From assembly GCA_905221605.1 (NCBI GenBank), contig CAJNDS010000140.1, positions 74,501-138,500 on the forward strand: a stretch of 64,000 nucleotides of DNA, written 5' to 3'. Every line of letters starts with the position of its first letter. Position 1 is the stretch's first letter. A program made the translations under genes and the position numbers. This DNA comes from Symbiodinium natans. Lineage: Eukaryota > Sar > Dinophyceae > Suessiales > Symbiodiniaceae. Positions 9,758 through 20,020 of this stretch are shown one piece after another. Below the pieces are notes generated by a model. That model saw nothing but the letters and a program-made list of their open reading frames with translations. It ran no database searches and had not been told where the DNA came from.

Positions 9758-10509
9758 GTTAAGTTTTCGGGCTTTGCTTCTCAGTGTAACAACGCCTCAT
9801 TGGCTCGGGTTTAGGGTTTAGGGTTTAGAGTTGGGATTAAGATAGTGGCTTATCAAAGATGGGCTTTACGCACGGAATGGCCCAATTAGGGTTTCTAGGA
9901 TTCAGGGTTTAAGTAGGGCTTAGGGTTCAGGAGTCTGGGTTCGGGAAAGGGGTTAAGTAGGTTTCAAGGGGTTCATTGTTCTATAGTCGCCTTAGGAAAG
10001 ATGCTTGATTGTTATCAGAACTTTTCAACTACAGTTTCAACGTCTATGCCTTAAAGGGGGCACAGCATTCAGAGTTTGGAGGTTTCGTGCTCGTCAGAAA
10101 GTCCTGTTTCCAACAACCGGAGGGCCGAACACCTAAACCCTAAACTTTCCCTAGAACCCAAACCAAACCCTAAACCCCGAAACCCTAAGCCCCTAACCCC
10201 TACGATGCCTCGGTGTCTGGGGTCAGGCGCACGTAAACCTGTAGCCATCAACCCTGAATCCTTAGGGTTTAGGGTTTATGGTGTAGGGTGAAGTTTCAAC
10301 TTCAGCCCCAGAACCCTGAAACGCGGAAGGCCAACAAACCCAAGCCCTTTCTTTCCTCAAACCCGACCTGGAAAAATCTTATTCACTAGAATCCTGGTAC
10401 CTGTTCGGGCTTTTCCCAAAGCCTCTAGACTTTTTTGGAAACCCCAAACCCTAAACCCAACTCCTTAACCCTAAGCCCGACAAGCCGTAACCCGAAACCC
10501 GAAACCCTA

Positions 10510-10669
10510 TAAACCCTAAAACCCCTAAAAACCCTAAACCCTAAGCCCTAAACCCTAAACCCTAAACCCTAAACCCTAAACCCTAAACCCTAAAGCCTAA
10601 AGCCTAAACCCTAAACCCTAAACCCTAAACCCTAAACCCTAAACCCTAAACCCTAAACCCTAAGCCCAG
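10510..10669 (-). repeat. CCCTAAA heptamer array
   Basis: About twenty-two heptamers, mostly CCCTAAA with CCTAAAG variants, upstream of the exon at 10681. Confidence 0.95.
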
Positions 10670-10680
10670 CATTCGGAGAG

Positions 10681-10740
10681 CTCCAGGCCAATTCGTGGTG
10701 ACCAAGTCCCTGGGTGGCACTCTCGAAGCCCTCTACCTAG
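10681..10740 (+). CDS. putative exon, unknown protein
   Basis: Open frame PGQFVVTKSLGGTLEALYL between a CCCTAAA array and a TTTAGGG array (10741-10811). Well-formed hydrophobic/charged alternation as in a folded domain. Family not recognised. Confidence 0.45.
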
Positions 10741-10812
10741 GGTCTAGGGTCTAGGGTTTAGGGCTTAGGGCTTAGGGTTTAGGGTTTAGGGTTTAGGGTT
10801 TAGGGTTTAGGG

Positions 10813-10917
10813 ATACTTGAAGGTTCATGGGTGATTAGAAGTGGAGTCTTGAGTGCCTTCATAAAATTCAAAATATAAGTTAAGTTGCTTAGAACCCTAC
10901 TTGTAGTTACCCATGAA
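10813..10917. mobile_element. MITE-like palindrome, family C
   Basis: Arms TACTTGAAGGTTCATGGGT and GTAGTTACCCATGAAG. The right arm abuts the exon at 10918, so the element forms the 3' end of the upstream intron or spacer. Confidence 0.65.
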
Positions 10918-11082
10918 GCAGCAACTTTCGTGCAGATAGTCCGGTACCAGGATGTCCCCGAGCTGAGGGACATCTGGAGGAATTTTGAAGCGGAGATGAG
11001 ATTTCGTACCCTCTCTTGCGTTTCCAATTGTTATATGTCCGCCCTGAGGTGTGAAATCAAAAACCCGGCAGCCAGAGCCTGA
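10918..11082 (+). CDS. putative exon, unknown protein
   Basis: Open frame AATFVQIVRYQDVPELRDIW, then RNFEAEMRFRTLSCVSNCYM and onward to a TGA. The motif RYQDVPEL recurs as RYHDVPEL in the open frame at 7347-7380, so these two islands may be related or parts of one repeat domain. Function unknown. Confidence 0.5.
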   Translation, partial: AATFVQIVRYQDVPELRDIWRNFEAEMRFRTLSCVSNCYMSALRCEIKNPAARA

Positions 11083-11226
11083 AAGAGCTTGTACCTGAAG
11101 CCTGGTCAAAATCCCCCTAAAATCTGAAACAGAAATGCGGGCGCAAGGTCAATTACCCGAGAATCCAACATCTTGCATTGCCGAGGGCGCTTGCCGGGAA
11201 AGCGACTTCAGGTTTGAGGGTATAGA

Positions 11227-11317
11227 TGGATGGGTTATGAGGCCTGCAGGATCCCCGTAATCAACCCTATACGGGGCCTTTTTAAGGGGCTCTCTAGCGT
11301 ATCATGGCCCATCCTGG
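11227..11317. mobile_element. MITE-like palindrome, family H
   Basis: Left end GGATGGGTTATGAGGCC and right end TCATGGCCCATCC are imperfect inverted repeats. The core CCCCGTAATCAACCCTAT recurs near 57253 (CCCATAATCAACCCTAT), and the ends recur at 48474-48615. Confidence 0.55.
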
Positions 11318-11408
11318 TTTGTCTAAGATGAGAGCAGGCCCAAGCCCAAACCCAAGCGGGCCCCCGAAACCCCTTGTAGCCTAAACCTTAAACCCATGGA
11401 AGCACCAG

Positions 11409-11485
11409 GTCATGCGTGGGCCAGCAGACATACGACATCTGCGTGCACATAGACGAAAACGGACTTCTCCACTACGGAGCCATGG
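11409..11485 (+). CDS. putative exon, unknown protein
   Basis: Acceptor ACCAG|G and donor ATGG|GTAGGT bracket SCVGQQTYDICVHIDENGLL, then HYGAM. The donor is the start of a heptamer-type tract. Strong coding look. Function unknown. Confidence 0.55.
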
Positions 11486-11649
11486 GTAGGTTTCAGGGTT
11501 TAGGGTTTAAAGGTGTGCCCCTCCTATTCGAGGGCCTTCGTAGTTTCAGGGTTTTTGGAGACACTTCACACTTGGTGGTTGTTCAGGTATGTTCAAACAC
11601 TTCTACACCGGGTTGACGAGTGCGCTGCTCAGGCTTGGGGTGAGAATTT

Positions 11650-11745
11650 TACCCAAAGGCTCCTATGTAGTACCTGTTTGGGGTAGTATACTAGAATCCC
11701 CCTATAACTAACCCAAAAAGGAACTACATTGGAGCCTTTGGGTAG
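11650..11745. mobile_element. MITE-like element, family A (96 bp)
   Basis: Same orientation as the copy at 6332, with a one-base change in the left arm (CTGTTTGG for CTTTTTGG). TA at both ends. Confidence 0.85.
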
Positions 11746-12072
11746 GCTTGAATCTGGGAAAAATGAAGGCGTTTTGAGGCTTCGTGGCTCATGTCAGGGA
11801 TGCTCGCCTCAACATGCGAAACTTTGCGATTGCTTCCTGGTTTCGGCGAACCCTAAACCCTAAACCCTATAAACCCTAAACCCTAAACGCCCGTTCAATG
11901 GCGAATTCAACCTAGACTGAAGGCCTACCCCAGACCTTCTCGTGAGAGATGCAAGTGTTGGGTGTGTGCTGTTCGTAAAGTTCTGGTTGCCCGAGTCTCT
12001 TGCATCCCACTTTTTTGTTCAGCCCGAACCTAGTACAGTACCCGGAGCCTCGCCCGCGCATGCCAGTGTGAC

Positions 12073-12165
12073 AGTCGAAGCCCCAAACCCTAAACCCTAA
12101 ACCCCAAACCCCAAACCCCAAACCCCAAACCCCAAACCCCAAACCCTAAACCCTAAACCCTAAAC
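12073..12165 (-). repeat. CCCTAAA/CCCCAAA heptamer array
   Basis: About thirteen heptamers, ending in a C homopolymer (12166-12181). Confidence 0.9.
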
Positions 12166-12454
12166 ACCCCCCCCCCCCCCCTTCCTCCTACCACGCCCCG
12201 AAGCTTTCAAACAGCAAACCGGCACCTGGCTCCTTATGGGGGTTTACGAAGATAAGGGACCCCTCATCGCCTAGTTTCAGAACCCCATATCTGGGCAAGG
12301 CAGCTTCACTTCAGTTTTTCTTGTGGGTTTGGGGTTTAGGGTTTCTACCGACATGTGTGGCTGTTTCCATCCAACTCCTCACGTGCGGAAGGAGAGGGCT
12401 CCGGCGTAGAGCGTGAAGCATTCCCTAGACTGGGAGCCTGAATTGCGCGCGCAG

Positions 12455-12505
12455 GAGACAAGAAGAAGTGGTGCTTGACCAGCTGCGACGAGAGGGAGAT
12501 GCTTG
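12455..12505 (+). CDS. putative exon, unknown protein
   Basis: Acceptor GCAG and donor CTTG|GTTTAAG bracket DKKKWCLTSCDEREMLG. The preceding block 12350-12440 is also open (RHVWLFPSNSSRAEG...) and may be the previous exon. Function unknown. Confidence 0.4.
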
Positions 12506-12837
12506 GTTTAAGTCCGCCCCAGTCCAAAATCATCACATTGGGCTCGCCAACTTTTTCAAGCACTCTACACCCTGAATCGTTTTGTTTTGTGTCCTTTGTC
12601 TCCTTGTGATGTGTGCCAGTTTACAAAGGACGCATCGTAGACCTGAAGAGTTGCGCACTTGAATGTCTTTGAGGAGCTTAAGCCGGAATTGATTGGAATA
12701 CGATCTCCAAGTCCGAGCTTGGAGCCTTGAGCATGTGGAGTCAGTGTCATGTCTGCCAGCCCCCAAACCCACAAACCCTGAACCCTAAACCCTAAACTCT
12801 TTTGCCTATTCTGAGGCTGGTCTGGACGGACTTCCAG

Positions 12838-12902
12838 GCTGGAAACCGCCCCTACATCTGGAATCGCTTCAGCGTCGAGCCCTGTTCAAGCAGCCATGGA
12901 GG
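12838..12902 (+). CDS. putative exon, unknown protein
   Basis: Acceptor CCAG|G and donor GGAG|GTATCG bracket AGNRPYIWNRFSVEPCSSSH then GG. CCCTAAA repeats precede it. Good coding look, no family recognised. Confidence 0.5.
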
Positions 12903-13312
12903 GTATCGGGGGTTTACGAGATTAGGGGTAGTTTAGGCTTTAGGGTTTAGGGTTTAGGTACCTTTTTGGGGTCCTTATAATAAGGGAATCCTTCTATCTG
13001 GGGTCTATGTCAGGGTACTAGTGTGGTGCCTTGCCTGCAAGATTGGACTTTTGATTGTTAGTGCTATGTGGTATTGAGCTAGAGCTTCAACTTCTGTCCA
13101 AACCTTGGAGACGACTAGGCTGAAGGTTCCAACACATCGCCAACGCACATGCAGTGATGTCAAGTCGAGGATTGATTCCTTCCAACCCGGAATTCTAAAC
13201 CCTAAGCCCTAAACCTAGACCCTAAACCCAGAACCCTTTCTATCCCAGCTCCAAGCCCTAATCCCTAAGCCGAAGCACTAAACCCGAAACCCTAAACCTC
13301 CCAGAGAGAGTG

Positions 13313-13313
13313 A

Positions 13314-13348
<35 letters not shown>
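13313..13348. repeat. (AG)n microsatellite
   Basis: About eighteen AG dinucleotides just before the exon at 13356. Confidence 0.95.
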
Positions 13349-13351
<3 letters not shown>

Positions 13352-13355
13352 CCAG

Positions 13356-13417
13356 GAGCCGAAGGGTGCAGGAAAGGGCAAGCAAGTGGCGCCAAAGGCG
13401 CGAAAACGATTGATCTT
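13356..13417 (+). CDS. putative exon, Lys-rich protein
   Basis: Acceptor CCCAG and donor CTT|GTGTTG bracket EPKGAGKGKQVAPKARKRLI then L. Strongly basic, so a nuclear or RNA-binding tail is possible. Low complexity limits confidence. Confidence 0.45.
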
Positions 13418-13448
13418 GTGTTGATCCTGCGGCTTTTTTGGTAATATT

Positions 13449-13510
13449 TAGGGGTCGGAATAATTACTGATAAACCCCCAAAACCCTATTCTAATTATTA
13501 AGGCCCCTAC
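13449..13510. mobile_element. MITE-like element, family E (short copy)
   Basis: Arms TAGGGGTCGGAATAATTACT (with one base flank) and CTAATTATTAAGGCCCCTA, about 62 bp. It directly abuts a family C element. Confidence 0.7.
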
Positions 13511-13657
13511 TTGGAGGTTCATGGTACTTAATTATTAACCAAGTCTAACTGTACAAAAAACCAACTTATGAGCCCTTTAAGTGCCCTAATATGGTTGTAA
13601 GTACAGGTATAAGTACGGTTTATAATTTCTTAGTAAGTGCCATGAACCTCCAAGTAT
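13508..13657. mobile_element. MITE-like palindrome, family C
   Basis: Arms TACTTGGAGGTTCATGGTAC and GTGCCATGAACCTCCAAGTA, 150 bp, AT-rich core. Intact ends. Confidence 0.8.
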
Positions 13658-14086
13658 AGCAGGGGCTTGGGGGGTTTAGGGTTTTGGCCTCATGGGGTCG
13701 GGGACAAGAAGGCTTAGATTCATGATTTTGTTGGTGGTCTGGGAGGTTCAGGGTTTAGGGTTTAGGGCTTAGGGCTTCGGGCTTAGGGCTTAGGGTTTAG
13801 GGCTTAGGGCTGGGCTTGAGAGGGTTTGAGGGTTTAGGGGTATGTGAGTTTAGGGTTGAGGGTCTGGGGTTTAGGGTTGGTTTGGGGTTTAAGGTTTAGG
13901 GTTTAGGGTTCAGCTGTGGTTCAGCTGTGAGCTCCAAGGAGGCCCGGCCAGGATGAATGAAGGAGCTCACCGGAGCACGGGTCTCCCAACACGAAGCCTC
14001 CCCACCCGCCCACCCACCCACCTTTAATCTAGGGCCTCTAGGGTTTAGGGTTTAGGGTTTAGGGTTTAGGGTTTAGGCATGTCATT

Positions 14087-14136
14087 ATGATGAAAATGTT
14101 GAAGATCGCAATTGCATGTCGTGTGTAACCTTCAGG
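14087..14136 (+). CDS. putative exon, unknown protein
   Basis: Open frame HYDENVEDRNCMSCVTFR ends at a consensus-like donor GTGAGC. Acceptor is TTTAG|G of the preceding heptamer array. A second open block, GEHLAKGWKVVILEPEDN at 14139-14192, follows but would overlap that donor. Confidence 0.45.
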
Positions 14137-14499
14137 GTGAGCATTTGGCGAAGGGGTGGAAAGTCGTAATTCTAGAGCCCGAAGATAATTGACGCACCGT
14201 GGGGGAGGTCGGCGAGTGCGACCTAGCCGCCAAATCCCAAAACCCTAAACCCTAAACCCTACTCGCTTTCAGGGCGCTTGGCCCGACGTTGGGGCGCCAA
14301 TGCCAATTGGGGCGCCACTGGTCCCTGGCAAGCAGGCAGGGACCTGCTGACAGCGCGGGGTTCACGGTCCACTACATAACTTACAGCACCGATGTCATCC
14401 CTACAGAATCTCCACACAAGCGGCTATAACGCCAATTCTAAGGAGGCAGGCCCCTACATGTTGGTTTCCCGAAAGAATGCGTGGTTGACAGAACCCCTC

Positions 14500-15012
14500 T
14501 GCCACCCTCTCCCTCGTGCAATTCTGGGTTTTTGGTAGCGGCAGTGGGAGCCAGAGCTGTTCCCTTTACCCTTTACCTTTTCTATTTGGTTCTGATTTCA
14601 CCTATAAAATAACCAGCTCAAAAAAGTCCAAAAAAGGGTGCCCTTATTGCAATATGGTTACTGGGCTACCAGGTATTCCGAGCAACAATCTTATTATCAA
14701 TGGTAATTACAGTCTTATTGGCACTGGCAAGTAAGAAGAAGACCTCTCACACTTCCTATTGAGAGGAGTAGGGCGGGTCTCTTGTTTGAGGTACGGTTTT
14801 TCTGATCCAGCACTTTGATATCTTGTCAAGAACATGATATCTTTCCAGTTTCGCATTATGAAGAAGCAGGACTCTTCTGTTTTTTCATAAACATGCATGA
14901 TAACCTGTATCACAAAGATATGGGCTCTTACATTTTGAAATTATTCCACCTTATTGGAGAACTTTCTTGGAGAACGTTAAACACCAGGACTTCTCCGTGG
15001 TTTACGGTATAC
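14500..15012 (+). other. low-GC non-repetitive island with open frames
   Basis: About 500 bases without heptamers. The frame at 14815 reads DIFPVSHYEEAGLFCFFINM, then HDNLYHKDMGSYILKLFHLI, and is cut by the family A element at 15014. Composition differs from neighbouring islands. It could be one or two exons or an old insertion. Not recognised. Confidence 0.35.
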
Positions 15013-15013
15013 C

Positions 15014-15107
15014 TACCCAAAGGCTCCAATGTAGTTCCTTTTTGGGTTAGTTATAGGGGATTCTAGTATACTACCCCAAAAAGGTACTACATAGGAGCCT
15101 TTGGGTA
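15014..15107. mobile_element. MITE-like element, family A (94 bp)
   Basis: Nearly identical to the copy at 950-1043, 14 kb away, including the interior. TA on both sides. Confidence 0.85.
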
Positions 15108-15385
15108 TCAAAAATGTAAAGCCTCGTTTATTTCATCCTGTGTCGGCTCTCTCATCGAGGGGCACTATCATGCCTTACTAGCTTGTGTGGGGCCGAGCGC
15201 GTCCATGTACCTTTGGGATACTTGGGTTTAGGGTTTAGGGTTTAGGGTTTAGGGTGGACCATGAACAAAACGCCATACCCCTTAGACCCTACAGGGACTT
15301 GTTCCCATCCTCACTGACATCCTAAACTGTACCCCACGTCCTTGCAGCACAGGCAACGGGCCTCTTGGCAGCCAGTTGGTTTAAT

Positions 15386-15490
15386 ATAGGAGTCGGAATA
15401 ATTACTAGTAGTATTCCCTTCTGGCCCCTTAATGAATATACTATACTAACCCCCCAAATCCCTATTCCAACTATCAAGGCCCCCTATATT
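15386..15490. mobile_element. MITE-like element, family E
   Basis: Left arm GGAGTCGGAATAATTACTAG, right arm CTATTCCAACTATCAAGGCC. Interior CCCTTCTGGCCCCTTAATGA shared with the copy at 16445. Confidence 0.7.
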
Positions 15491-15667
15491 CGGTGCTCAG
15501 GGTCAGGGGCTTTCGCAGCGCATGCAACAACATCTACAAAAGGAAGGCCCTCCCATGCGGTTTTGAGAGATGGGTGGTATGTGCCTGAGTTTGCCATCGC
15601 TTTGTGAAAAGGGTCAAGAGTCATCGGTTTCTCCCTAAAACCCTAAACCCCAATGTGGTTTTGATGC

Positions 15668-15767
15668 GCCGGTGGCCATGGGAACGACGCGGAATTCGGA
15701 AAGTTTGCACCTGCCAAAACCCCTGCGAAGCGCACCTCTGGTCATCCCCATCACATCCCAGCACTGG
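15668..15767 (+). CDS. putative exon, unknown protein
   Basis: Open frame AGGHGNDAEFGKFAPAKTPA, then KRTSGHPHHIP. It is preceded by CCCTAAA repeats and followed by a TTTAGGG array. The next island starts only 40 bases later, so the heptamer array between them (15768-15806) would be a 39-bp intron, or the two are separate. Function unknown. Confidence 0.45.
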
Positions 15768-15806
15768 GGTTTAGGGTTTAGGGTTTAGGGTTTAGGGTTT
15801 AGGGTG

Positions 15807-15896
15807 GGATCCGAAATCTCAGAAGCCTTGTCCTTGGACCAACAAGTCATGAAGCACATTGAAGCACTGAAACAAGGCCTGTGCTCGGCACCTTGA
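15807..15896 (+). CDS. putative exon, unknown protein
   Basis: Open frame GSEISEALSLDQQVMKHIEA, then LKQGLCSAP and a TGA. A GT donor (GTGCTC) lies just before the end. Reads as an amphipathic helix. Function unknown. Confidence 0.45.
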   Translation, partial: GSEISEALSLDQQVMKHIEALKQGLCSAP

Positions 15897-15959
15897 GGCC
15901 TATAAACCCCCCCTCAAGCTTTTAGGGTTTCGGGTCCCGGGTTTAGGGTTTAGGGTTTG

Positions 15960-16062
15960 CTTAAAGGTTCGTGGGTGGTCATAAGAGTGCTACAAGTAAG
16001 GCAACCTATATTACAACCTCGACTAGGTACAGAACCCTACTTAAAACTACCCATGAACCTTC
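15960..16062. mobile_element. MITE-like palindrome, family C
   Basis: Arms CTTAAAGGTTCGTGGGTGGT and ACTACCCATGAACCTTC. A further right arm alone (GACCTACCCATGAACCTCC) lies at 16110-16134, next to the exon at 16135. Confidence 0.7.
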
Positions 16063-16134
16063 CTAAACCCTAAACCCGAGAGCAACCCTAACCTCTAAAC
16101 CCTGCTTAGACCTACCCATGAACCTCCAAGTATC

Positions 16135-16238
16135 CGAGTAGAATGGCACTTGGTTGTGCGCCGAGGCGGCAAGGACAGCACCGCAGCCACGAAGGCAGAT
16201 CCCTGGACCAACGGTGATCCATGGCAGCAGGCGCACCC
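16135..16238 (+). CDS. putative exon with DPW repeat motif
   Basis: Open frame RVEWHLVVRRGGKDSTAATK, then ADPWTNGDPWQQAHP. It is sandwiched between a family C right arm and a family D element, so its introns begin or end with palindromic elements. The DPW..GDPW motif recurs in the exon at 19982. Function unknown. Confidence 0.55.
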
Positions 16239-16239
16239 C

Positions 16240-16413
16240 TTACTGTTGGTTAGTAGGGAATGGGGGAATGAGGTGCCCTACATAATCTCTTAAAGGCTAT
16301 ATATTAGGTACCTTACATAATCCCGTAAAGGGTATATGTACAGTACCCTACATATACACTTTCAGGGATTATGCAGGGTATTTCGTTCCCTCATTCCCTG
16401 CTAACCAACAGTA
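16240..16413. mobile_element. MITE-like element, family D (174 bp)
   Basis: Long inverted arms: TTACTGTTGGTTAGTAGGGA at the left and TCCCTGCTAACCAACAGTAA at the right, continuing inward (GAATGAGGTGCCCTACATAA). A second copy lies at 52941-53052. Confidence 0.85.
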
Positions 16414-16444
16414 AGACCTTCCAGGTTCCACAACTGCGCAGAAT

Positions 16445-16591
16445 ATAAAGGGCCGGAATAATCTCTAATAGCATTCCCTTATGGCCCCGTTGTAATTATA
16501 CTATACTCCCCCCCACCCACTCCCCCCCCCCACCCCCAAAAAAAAAACAAAAACATCCCATTCTAATCATTAAGGCCCTAATAGTGGGTTC
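16445..16591. mobile_element. MITE-like element, family E
   Basis: Left arm AAGGGCCGGAATAATCTCTA, right arm ATTCTAATCATTAAGGCCCT. C-rich and A-rich homopolymers fill the middle. Confidence 0.65.
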
Positions 16592-18485
16592 TTGCGACTT
16601 TTAAGAAAGTTGCTTGTGGACTCTCTCTCCAGCATGCGAACTCTTTTAGATCCTAAGTTTAAGATGACACAGAAGCCTCCTGCACATAAGCTTGCCCCAC
16701 AAGTGCCTGATTAAGGTTTAGGGTTTAGGGTTTAGGGTTTAGGGTTTAGGGTTTAAGAGTTGTGGGATGCAGAAGATTCCTGGGATTTAGGGGTCAGTTG
16801 CAGTATAAATATTCCTGAAATGTAGGATACCAAGATGGGCTGGACTCTGTGTGAGGCTGTGTGTGTGACACGTCGACAAGTGACAATGCTGCAAGCCACT
16901 GCAGGCTGCTTCTGCATTCATGACGCCCTCTCGTCTTCATTTGAACTTTGCCCTGAACCCTGAACCCTGAACCCTAAACCCTAAACCCTAAACCCTAAAC
17001 CCGGTGCCAGCCTACGAGTGGTCGCACGGGATAGAGCCACTGCTGTGGCCCTCGGGCTAGGATTTGGCACGACAGCCTTCATTGACTCCCAGACCTTTTT
17101 CGTAGGATCAGGTGCCCTTATAACCCCACCTGAAGCAAAAAGGATCCCCTGTTTTTGTTCCTGGGCGAGGGAATGATTTCTTTTGCTGAACAAAGGTCAT
17201 TTTAAGCGATCTGCGGCTAGGTGAACCCTAAACCCCAAAACCTGTCTTGACGGTTCGTCGGTGGTTATCAGTGGTTTATAAAGACCTCAATTCAGGTTAT
17301 ATTGTAGGTTGGATTACTTATAACATCTTACACCGCTATACTTCTAACGGCCCATATAAACCTTCAAGTACACGAGCACACCACTGTGCCACAGGCACGC
17401 GAACAAGCCACGGCACCCTCCCCTGCAGGTCGGCCGGTGGCAAGCTTAGGGTCTAGGGTTCAGGGTTCAGGGTTCAGGGTTTAGGGTTTAGGGTTTAGGG
17501 TTTAGGGTTACCCTCATTCGGGCTTCGGGTTCAGGGATACCTGCACCCCCCAACTGTAAGCACTCTCACGGGGACCCGAATTGTTAACCACAAAAAAAAC
17601 CCCAAAAAATGGGGCAATTGGGGGTCTAGGCAGTTGCGGGTTCCTGATTTAGGCAAAAAGGCCTGGATTCATGAGGGTTTGAGCTTTATGGTCGGGTTCT
17701 TGCCTAGACGCTCAACAAGGGAAATTGCTCACATCCTCGGGAGTTACATACGTGCTTCTGTTGTAGGAGGGCCAGAGAGGCAGAAGCGTGTTTGGGACTC
17801 AGGGCTTGTAGGGCTTAGGGACCCTAAACCCTAAACCCTAAACTGGCTTCAGCGGATGAACTTCACAAGGGGTTCCAGGTGCCAAGCTGCCATCCGATGC
17901 AAGGGCCGAGACCTTAGCAATCCCTGCGTGTTGCGTCGCTTCCTTTGCTTTGGGGCTTCAGGGCTTGGAGGTTTTAGTGTTTGGGGGTTTTAGTGTTTCA
18001 GGGTTTTGGGTTTCAGGGTTTCAGAGCTATTTGGGGTTTCAGGAGAGAGGTTTGTAGGGTTTAGGGAGTCCGGTTTCAAAAACGGGTTTCAGGGTTTTTG
18101 GGTATGTGAGTTGAAAAAGCAAGGTTGTTTTGGTGAGTTGCCGTTGGTGCCGCGAGCCCTGTGCTTGTTCTGTGCCTCTTGCTAAACCCTGTAAACCCTT
18201 TACCTTATAAACCCTATACACCCTATAAGCCCTATAAACCCTATACACCCTATAACTCCTATAACCCTATAAGCCTATAAATTTTTAAAAACCCTATAAA
18301 CCCTCTGAACCCCTAAGCCAGCCCCTAAACCCTCTAAACCCACTAAGTCCTGTGAACTCCATAAACCCGCTAAGCCCTAAAAAGCCCTATAAACCCCTAA
18401 ACCCTCTAAACCCACACCTCGAGGGAAGAGTCCGCAGTCGAGACGCCTTTGAGAGCACCCCTAACCCCTAAACCCTAAACCTGAG
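16592..18485. other. repeat-rich stretch with weak exon-like islands
   Basis: Heptamer arrays at 16714-16755, 16965-17005 and 17457-17506, a family C element at 17245-17370, and CCCTATAAA-type variants at 18183-18420. A short open block AREQATAPSPAGRPVA at 17395-17440 looks exon-like but is too short to be sure. Confidence 0.5.
17245..17370. mobile_element. MITE-like palindrome, family C (diverged)
   Basis: Arms CTTGACGGTTCGTCGGTGGT and GGCCCATATAAACCTTCAAG with AT-rich centre. Arms are more diverged than in other copies. Confidence 0.55.
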
Positions 18486-18537
18486 GCGAAGCCTCCCAAG
18501 CCGACTGAGGGCCTCTTGGGTGGCAAAGCGCACGAGG
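18486..18537 (+). CDS. putative exon, unknown protein
   Basis: Acceptor CTGAG and donor GAGG|GTTGAAGG bracket AKPPKPTEGLLGGKAHE. The downstream intron starts directly with the GGGTTGAA minisatellite, whose unit supplies the GT. Confidence 0.4.
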
Positions 18538-18637
18538 GTTGAAGGGTTGAAGGGTTGAAGGGTTGAAGGGTTGAAGGGTTGAAGGGTTGAAGGGTTGAAG
18601 GGTTGAAGGGTTGAAGGGTTGAAGGGTTGAAGGGTTA
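18535..18637 (+). repeat. GGGTTGAA minisatellite (8 bp)
   Basis: About twelve to thirteen perfect head-to-tail copies of an 8-base unit that resembles a one-base-expanded telomere heptamer. In other frames it reads as a repetitive LQPFNPST protein, which is an artefact. Confidence 0.95.
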
Positions 18638-19109
18638 AATAGCTGACGTGCACAAGAGTCGGGTTTCAAAGGCCTGCGTCAAGGCAACGGATTTCAGGGG
18701 CAGGCGACTGAAGCTTGATTCAGAAGGGTTCAAAGTTAGGGTTTAGGGCTTAGGGCTTAGGGCTTAGGGTTTAGGGTTTATTTAGGGTTTAGGGTTTAGG
18801 GTTTCAAAGGTTCAGGTCGCAGCTTCTCTGACAAGCACCGAGTACCTTCTTCCCTTACAGTTAGACCCCCTTTCTTCAGAAAACGTAACCGAGGAGCCTA
18901 GTTTCTGTTGCCGGAGAGCTAGAGAGATGGGTTGTACAGGGCCTGGTGACGGCTGTTTTTCTCGGGCCAGCTGGCAGGGTTTAGGGTTTAGGGTTATTGT
19001 CTGTCATACACATACACATACATACATGTCTCTGTGTGTGTTTCATACACCTTACGTCCCAATACCTAGCTGCAAGCCCCCATAAAAGTCCCGCTTGACC
19101 TTGTGTGTC

Positions 19110-19245
19110 CTTGAAACTCTTGAAACCCTTGAAGCCCTTGAACCCTTGAAGCTCTTGAACCCTTGAGAGCCCTTGAAACCCTTGAAAACCCTTGAAAACC
19201 CTTGAAAACCCTTGAAACCCTTGAACCCTTAAACCCTAAACCCTA
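19110..19245 (-). repeat. CCCTTGAAA-type minisatellite (9-10 bp)
   Basis: About thirteen degenerate units CCCTTGAAA/CCCTTGAAAA passing without a break into CCCTAAA, as if one repeat type evolved from the other. Confidence 0.9.
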
Positions 19246-19849
19246 AACCCTTGGACCTGGCTTGGAGGTTTATAGGGGTTAGGAGGTTTTGGGTCGCGCA
19301 AACTGTGGGTCGCAACCCTGGGGACAAGCACGAGACCGGCAAAAGGACGGTTGGGGGGCTCTCAAGCCTAACCCTAAACCCGCAGTAGTTGAGTAGGTGG
19401 CCTTTTGTTGAATATATAGTCCTAGCCTAATTGAAAGGTGCCTAGGGTGTTCAGCAAACTAGGCCTCACCCTAAAGAGCCCAGGGCAAATCGACAAAACC
19501 CAACGCTGACACCCTAGCCTGCACTTAGAACCGTAACACCCCCCAACCCCTAAACACTAATCACTTAACCCAGAACCCTAAACCCTGAACACTTCACCCT
19601 GGAATCTCCCGACACCCCAGATCCGCTAATCCGTCGCCCAGGCCCCCCACCACCGCCTCCCGCACAGAGCACCCCGAAGGCTGGGACACAGTGATTGTGG
19701 GGCTGAGGGCAGTTTAGAGGTTTACATAGGGCTTGATATGGGGTTTGTGTAGGGTTTAGTACAGACCCTTTGCATGTGCGTATGTGTGTCTGTGTGCGGA
19801 TATTCCGTGTTATAGCTCAGGGTAGCAAAAAGGACTCCTAAGTAATGAA

Positions 19850-19919
19850 CCTTAAACCCTAAACCCTAAACCCTAAACCCTAAACCCTAAACCCTAAACC
19901 CTAAACCCCCCCCCCCCCC
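19850..19919 (-). repeat. CCCTAAA array ending in poly-C
   Basis: About nine CCCTAAA units and then a C run of about twelve, upstream of the exon at 19982. Confidence 0.95.
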
Positions 19920-19981
19920 GAAGTTTCTGATCCCTACTGCGGAATTCATCTTTGCCAAACCCTATAAACCTACCTCATCAG

Positions 19982-20020
19982 GGCGAAGATCCCTGGGATC
20001 AGAGTGATCCATGGACGCAG
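19982..20020 (+). CDS. putative 13-codon exon with DPW motif
   Basis: Acceptor TCAG and donor CAG|GTGCCG bracket GEDPWDQSDPWTQ. It matches the DPWTNGDPWQQ block of 16135-16238, which supports both being coding and perhaps repeats within one protein. Confidence 0.5.
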
